Shown here one piece after another: positions 60,871 through 64,000 of a stretch of DNA of 64,000 nucleotides. Within the stretch, counting starts at the first letter, position 1. Every line of letters starts with the position of its first letter. The stretch covers positions 1 through 64,000 of the forward strand of contig CAYVDN010000002.1 in NCBI GenBank assembly GCA_964450685.1. The letters run 5' to 3'. Source of the DNA: JBAOHV01 sp964450685. GTDB taxonomy: Bacteria > Actinomycetota > Acidimicrobiia > Acidimicrobiales > Microtrichaceae. The notes under the pieces are model-generated. The model did not search any database. It was given only the letters and a program-made list of their open reading frames with translations, and had not been told where the DNA came from. The position numbers were made by a program, and so were the translations under genes.

Positions 60871-62267
60871 GAGACGTCCCCCGCCCCGGCCGATGCGCGG
60901 CGGACCTCGGCGCGGTCGTCGAAGGGCAGGGTCCTGTCGGCGAACACCTGGCCCTGCTCGTGACCCTTGCCAGCCACCACGACGACGTCCCCGGGTCCCG
61001 CTGCGGCCAGGGCCGATCGGATTGCCACGGAACGGTCGAGCTCGACCTCGTGCGAGCCTGATACGCCGGCGAGGATCTCGGCGACGATCGCGTCAGGATC
61101 CTCACCGCGCGGATTGTCGTTGGTCACGATGACGTGATCAGCGAGCTCGGACGCGATCCTGCCCATCATCGGTCGCTTTGACCGGTCCCTGTCGCCGCCG
61201 CACCCGAACACGACCACAACTTTTCCACGCGCGTCGGCCAGCTCCCGCGATGCTGCCAGGACCTGCTCCAGAGCGTCAGGGGTGTGCGCGTAGTCGACGA
61301 CTGCCAGCGCACCGCCTGTGACGTCGAAGGTCTCGAACCTTCCGGGGACCGGCGCGAGCGCGGCCAGGCCCTCGGCGATCGTCTCCGGTCCGACACCCAG
61401 GGACACGCACGCCTCTGCAGCCAGCAGGGCGTTGGCCACGTTGTGTCGGCCGTGCATGGCCACGAGCACGTCGGTGCCCTTCCAGCGGAACCGGCTACCG
61501 GCCCGTGTCATTGCCAGATCCTCGGCATCGCCCATCGACACCGGACGCATGGGGATGTCCGACGCATCGACCAACAGGCGGCCGTGCAGGTCGTCGACGA
61601 AGACGACTCCCACCCGTGCCCTGCCGGGCTCGAAGAGACGGGCCTTGGCAGCGAAGTACGCCTCGGGAGTGCCGTGGAAGTCGAGGTGGTCGGTTCCCAA
61701 GTTGGTGAACACCCCGACCGCGAAGTCGACCGCGTCCACCCGGTGCATCGACAGTGCGTGCGAGGAGACCTCGATAGCCACCGTGTCGACTCCCACTGCC
61801 TGCATCTCGGCGAGCTGGCGCTGGAGGTCGGGCGCCTCGGGGGTCGTCCGGGCACCGGTGAGGGTCCCGATCGTTGCAGCGGTCCGACCGGCCGCTGCCA
61901 TGATCGCCTCGATCATCGACACGACCGTCGTCTTCCCGTTGGTGCCGGTGACGCCGATCACGTCGAGCGACTTCGACGGCTCACCATGCACGTACGCCGC
62001 TGCCGATGCCATGGCGGCACGCACGTCCTCGACGACCAATTGCGCTGCGGGCGAACGCAACTCCCGTTCGCAGAGCAACGCGACAGCACCTGCTCCGACC
62101 GCCTCGACGGCGTGGTCGTGCCCGTCGTGGTGCTCCCCGCGCACGCAGCAGAACAGCGACCCCGGCGTGACCGACCGGGAATCCATGAACACGTCGCCCA
62201 CCTCGATCGTCGGATCGCCGATCAGATGCGCGCCGAGCAGGGCGGAGAGCTCCTCCAACGAGGTCAT
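60867..62267 (-). CDS. murE: UDP-MurNAc-tripeptide synthetase (meso-Dap-adding)
   Basis: 466 residues. ATP loop VTGTNGKTTVVSM, substrate strand EVSSHALSMHRVD, NLGTDHLDFHG, and the third-residue specificity motif TNDNPRGEDP. DNPR marks enzymes that add meso-diaminopimelate rather than lysine. ATG 62267 shares a base with the ftsI stop. Confidence 0.97.
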   Translation of the reverse strand: MTSLEELSALLGAHLIGDPTIEVGDVFMDSRSVTPGSLFCCVRGEHHDGHDHAVEAVGAGAVALLCERELRSPAAQLVVEDVRAAMASAAAYVHGEPSKSLDVIGVTGTNGKTTVVSMIEAIMAAAGRTAATIGTLTGARTTPEAPDLQRQLAEMQAVGVDTVAIEVSSHALSMHRVDAVDFAVGVFTNLGTDHLDFHGTPEAYFAAKARLFEPGRARVGVVFVDDLHGRLLVDASDIPMRPVSMGDAEDLAMTRAGSRFRWKGTDVLVAMHGRHNVANALLAAEACVSLGVGPETIAEGLAALAPVPGRFETFDVTGGALAVVDYAHTPDALEQVLAASRELADARGKVVVVFGCGGDRDRSKRPMMGRIASELADHVIVTNDNPRGEDPDAIVAEILAGVSGSHEVELDRSVAIRSALAAAGPGDVVVVAGKGHEQGQVFADRTLPFDDRAEVRRASAGAGDVS

Positions 62268-64000
62268 CAGCCGTTCCCGCTCGAGCTGGAGGTGCTCCCG
62301 TCCGACCCACTCGATGCACTGGCCGAGGTACCTGCCGAGGCAGGTACTGCACGCACCGGCCCTGACGATGCGGGCGTGTCGAGCGCCCCTGACGGGGCGA
62401 TCCCGAGCTCACGGATGGACAACTTGGCGAGCTCGCTGAAGATCGGTCCGGCGGCTGTGGCGCCGGTGAGCCCGGGGGTCGAGTCCTCGATGATCACAGT
62501 GACGGCCACCTCGGGGCGATCGGCCGGGAAGTAGCCGGTGAACGCGGCCACGTAGTGGTAGCCACCGTCTATCCACCTGTACGCGTCCTTGCGATCGACC
62601 CTCTCGGGGCTGACCATCCGGGAGGTACCTGTCTTGGCCGCCACCTCGTAGCCGGGAAGGCTCAGCGCCTTGCCTGTGCCCTCGCGGACGACCTCCTGGA
62701 GCATCGAGGAGACCTCACGCGCTGCACGCTCGGAGATCACCTGTCGGTCGGGGCCCGCGCTGACCTCCGTCCGGGTGCCATCCGGTGCGACGAGCGAGTC
62801 GACAAGTCGCGGAGCGACGTAGCGACCGTCGTTCGCTATCACGTTGTACGCAGCCCACAGCTGGAGTGCTGTGGCGCTCTGGTGAGTACCGATCGCCGAG
62901 GCAGCCAGGTCGGGTTCGGTCCAGGCGCTCACGTCCGGCAACAGCCCGGCGGATTCCGCTGGGTGCCCCACACCGGTCCTGGCTCCGAACCCGAAGCCCA
63001 CGAGCGCGTCGTAGAGCGCCTGCTTTCCCAGGCCCTGGGCGATCTTGATCGTGCCGACGTTCGAGGACTCGGCCAGGATCCGGCTCACCTGCATGGCCTC
63101 GGTCGCGTGCTCCTCGGAGTCCGAGAACGTCCGATCGTCCACAACCAGACGCCAAGGCACCTCGATGGTCGTGTCAGCGTCGACCTGACCTGCCTCGACA
63201 GCGGCGGCGATCGTGACCAGCTTGAACACCGACCCGGCCTGGTAGGCGTTCGCCAGCGCTGTCGGTCCACTCGACAGGCCCACCTTGCCGGTCTTGGAGT
63301 CGCGCTCGACCGATGCCGCAGCAAGGACCTCGCCGGTCGACGGGCGACCGATGATCGCGACTCCGCGGACTCCGCCGGCGGTCTCGGTACCCGCAGCGAC
63401 GATCCGCTCGGCCTCGTACTGGAGTGTACGATCCAGTGTCAGCTGCACGTCGGAGCCGACCGACGGTTGCTCCACCATGCGTTCAGCACCGGCGATCGTC
63501 GCACCTGCCGCGCCGAACTCGACCACCTTGCGACCAGGGCTGCCGCGGAGCTGTTCGTCGTAGGCACGTTCGATCCCGGCCAACTCACCCGGACCGTCGG
63601 GCCCCACGTTCCCGATGAGCCGCAGCGCCGAACCACCTGCCGGGTGCACCCGCTCGGTCGAGTCCTCGAGAATCAGGACATCCTCGACACCAGCCTCTGC
63701 GAGAGCCTCGATCGCTGCACGGGCATCCTCCTCGCGGACGGTCTCGGCCAGCCTGACCCACGGGTCGTCGGACTCCGAGCGCAGGAGGATTCGGGCGAGC
63801 TCCGTGCTCTCCACACCCAGGTGGGGCGCCAGCTCGTCGGCGAACTGCTCGAGGTCGGCCCGATCCTCGATCCCTTCCTTCGAGAGTGTCGCCATGTTGA
63901 CCGCCACTCGCTTGCGCGGCACCGAGATGGCCAGCTCGACGCCGTTTCGATCGAGAATCGACCCGCGCTGAGCAGGCAGCTCGACCGAGCGGACACGTTG
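62267..64000 (-). CDS. ftsI: septal transpeptidase FtsI/PBP (5' end outside window)
   Basis: At least 577 codons, cut by the window end; the N-terminal anchor is missing. Upstream of the first in-window start, AQRGSILDRNGVELAIS continues in frame, the typical opening of the PBP dimerisation domain. Catalytic motifs are GSVFK (SxxK), ESSNVG (SxN) and AAKTGTSRM (KTG). It cross-links septal peptidoglycan with FtsW. The C-terminal about 40 residues are Ser/Ala/Gly-rich. Confidence 0.95.
   Translation of the reverse strand, partial: QRVRSVELPAQRGSILDRNGVELAISVPRKRVAVNMATLSKEGIEDRADLEQFADELAPHLGVESTELARILLRSESDDPWVRLAETVREEDARAAIEALAEAGVEDVLILEDSTERVHPAGGSALRLIGNVGPDGPGELAGIERAYDEQLRGSPGRKVVEFGAAGATIAGAERMVEQPSVGSDVQLTLDRTLQYEAERIVAAGTETAGGVRGVAIIGRPSTGEVLAAASVERDSKTGKVGLSSGPTALANAYQAGSVFKLVTIAAAVEAGQVDADTTIEVPWRLVVDDRTFSDSEEHATEAMQVSRILAESSNVGTIKIAQGLGKQALYDALVGFGFGARTGVGHPAESAGLLPDVSAWTEPDLAASAIGTHQSATALQLWAAYNVIANDGRYVAPRLVDSLVAPDGTRTEVSAGPDRQVISERAAREVSSMLQEVVREGTGKALSLPGYEVAAKTGTSRMVSPERVDRKDAYRWIDGGYHYVAAFTGYFPADRPEVAVTVIIEDSTPGLTGATAAGPIFSELAKLSIRELGIAPSGALDTPASSGPVRAVPASAGTSASASSGSDGSTSSSSGNG

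Noticed and set aside
58442..61105. An 887-codon murD fusion
   Set aside because: The first 421 codons are the opposite-frame shadow of mraY; MurD starts at 59842.

Overview
This window is a high-GC, gene-dense bacterial chromosome segment with no phage, insertion sequence or CRISPR array. The gene content points to an actinobacterium, most likely of the class Acidimicrobiia (inferred from gene content and order; no 16S rRNA is present). The evidence is a DivIVA/SepF/FtsQ-type division cluster without ftsA, a MurE carrying the meso-diaminopimelate motif, a full set of late menaquinone genes, a mycothiol synthase-like acetyltransferase, F420-type luciferase-fold oxidoreductases and a Bpa-type proteasome activator.

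Layout. 0-10 kb: tRNA-Leu(CAA), a peroxiredoxin, an HU protein, then a leftward operon that interleaves pathways in the order groES-like, hisI, trpE, ygfZ, membrane J-protein, trpC, trpF, trpB, trpA. It ends at a strong intrinsic terminator after trpA. trpD and trpG are not here. 10-16 kb: a PIG-L deacetylase and the leftward hisDCBHAF operon, with 1-4 base overlaps at most junctions; hisG and hisE are not here. 16-24.7 kb: a structured 386-base gap with a possible leader peptide, the mshD-like gene, rlmN, a sugar nucleotidyltransferase head-to-head with a membrane protein, a MaoC protein, a second luciferase-fold oxidoreductase, a lipoprotein hydrolase and an acyl-CoA ligase. 24.7-33.2 kb: menaquinone genes menG-menF, menD, menH, menA and menE spread over both strands; menB and menC are absent from the window. 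33-38.7 kb: accessory metabolism (VOC, SDR, MMPL transporter, nitroreductase, one unrecognised protein).

38.7-43.5 kb holds dnaE, interrupted by an in-frame 409-residue intein with splicing blocks and two LAGLIDADG-type motifs. This is the only mobile element seen. Next come the Bpa-type proteasome activator, a phosphodiesterase and an Rrf2 regulator.

45.9-64 kb is the division and cell-wall (dcw) cluster, all leftward, read from ftsI (cut by the window edge) through murE, mraY, murD, ftsW, murG, murC, murB, ftsQ, ftsZ, pgeF, sepF, yggT and divIVA to a DksA-like protein, lspA and rluD. Overlapping stop/start codons imply translational coupling from ftsI to ftsQ. murF is missing from its usual place between murE and mraY. 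The DksA-like gene has a histone-H1-like tail built from a 108-base tandem duplication and a leader that can pair with its own ribosome binding site.

A minor recurring theme is short tandem duplications of 13-17 bases at or beside stop codons, in at least five places. Start codons were chosen by eye from overlaps, Shine-Dalgarno-like sequences and family N-termini; no similarity search was run.
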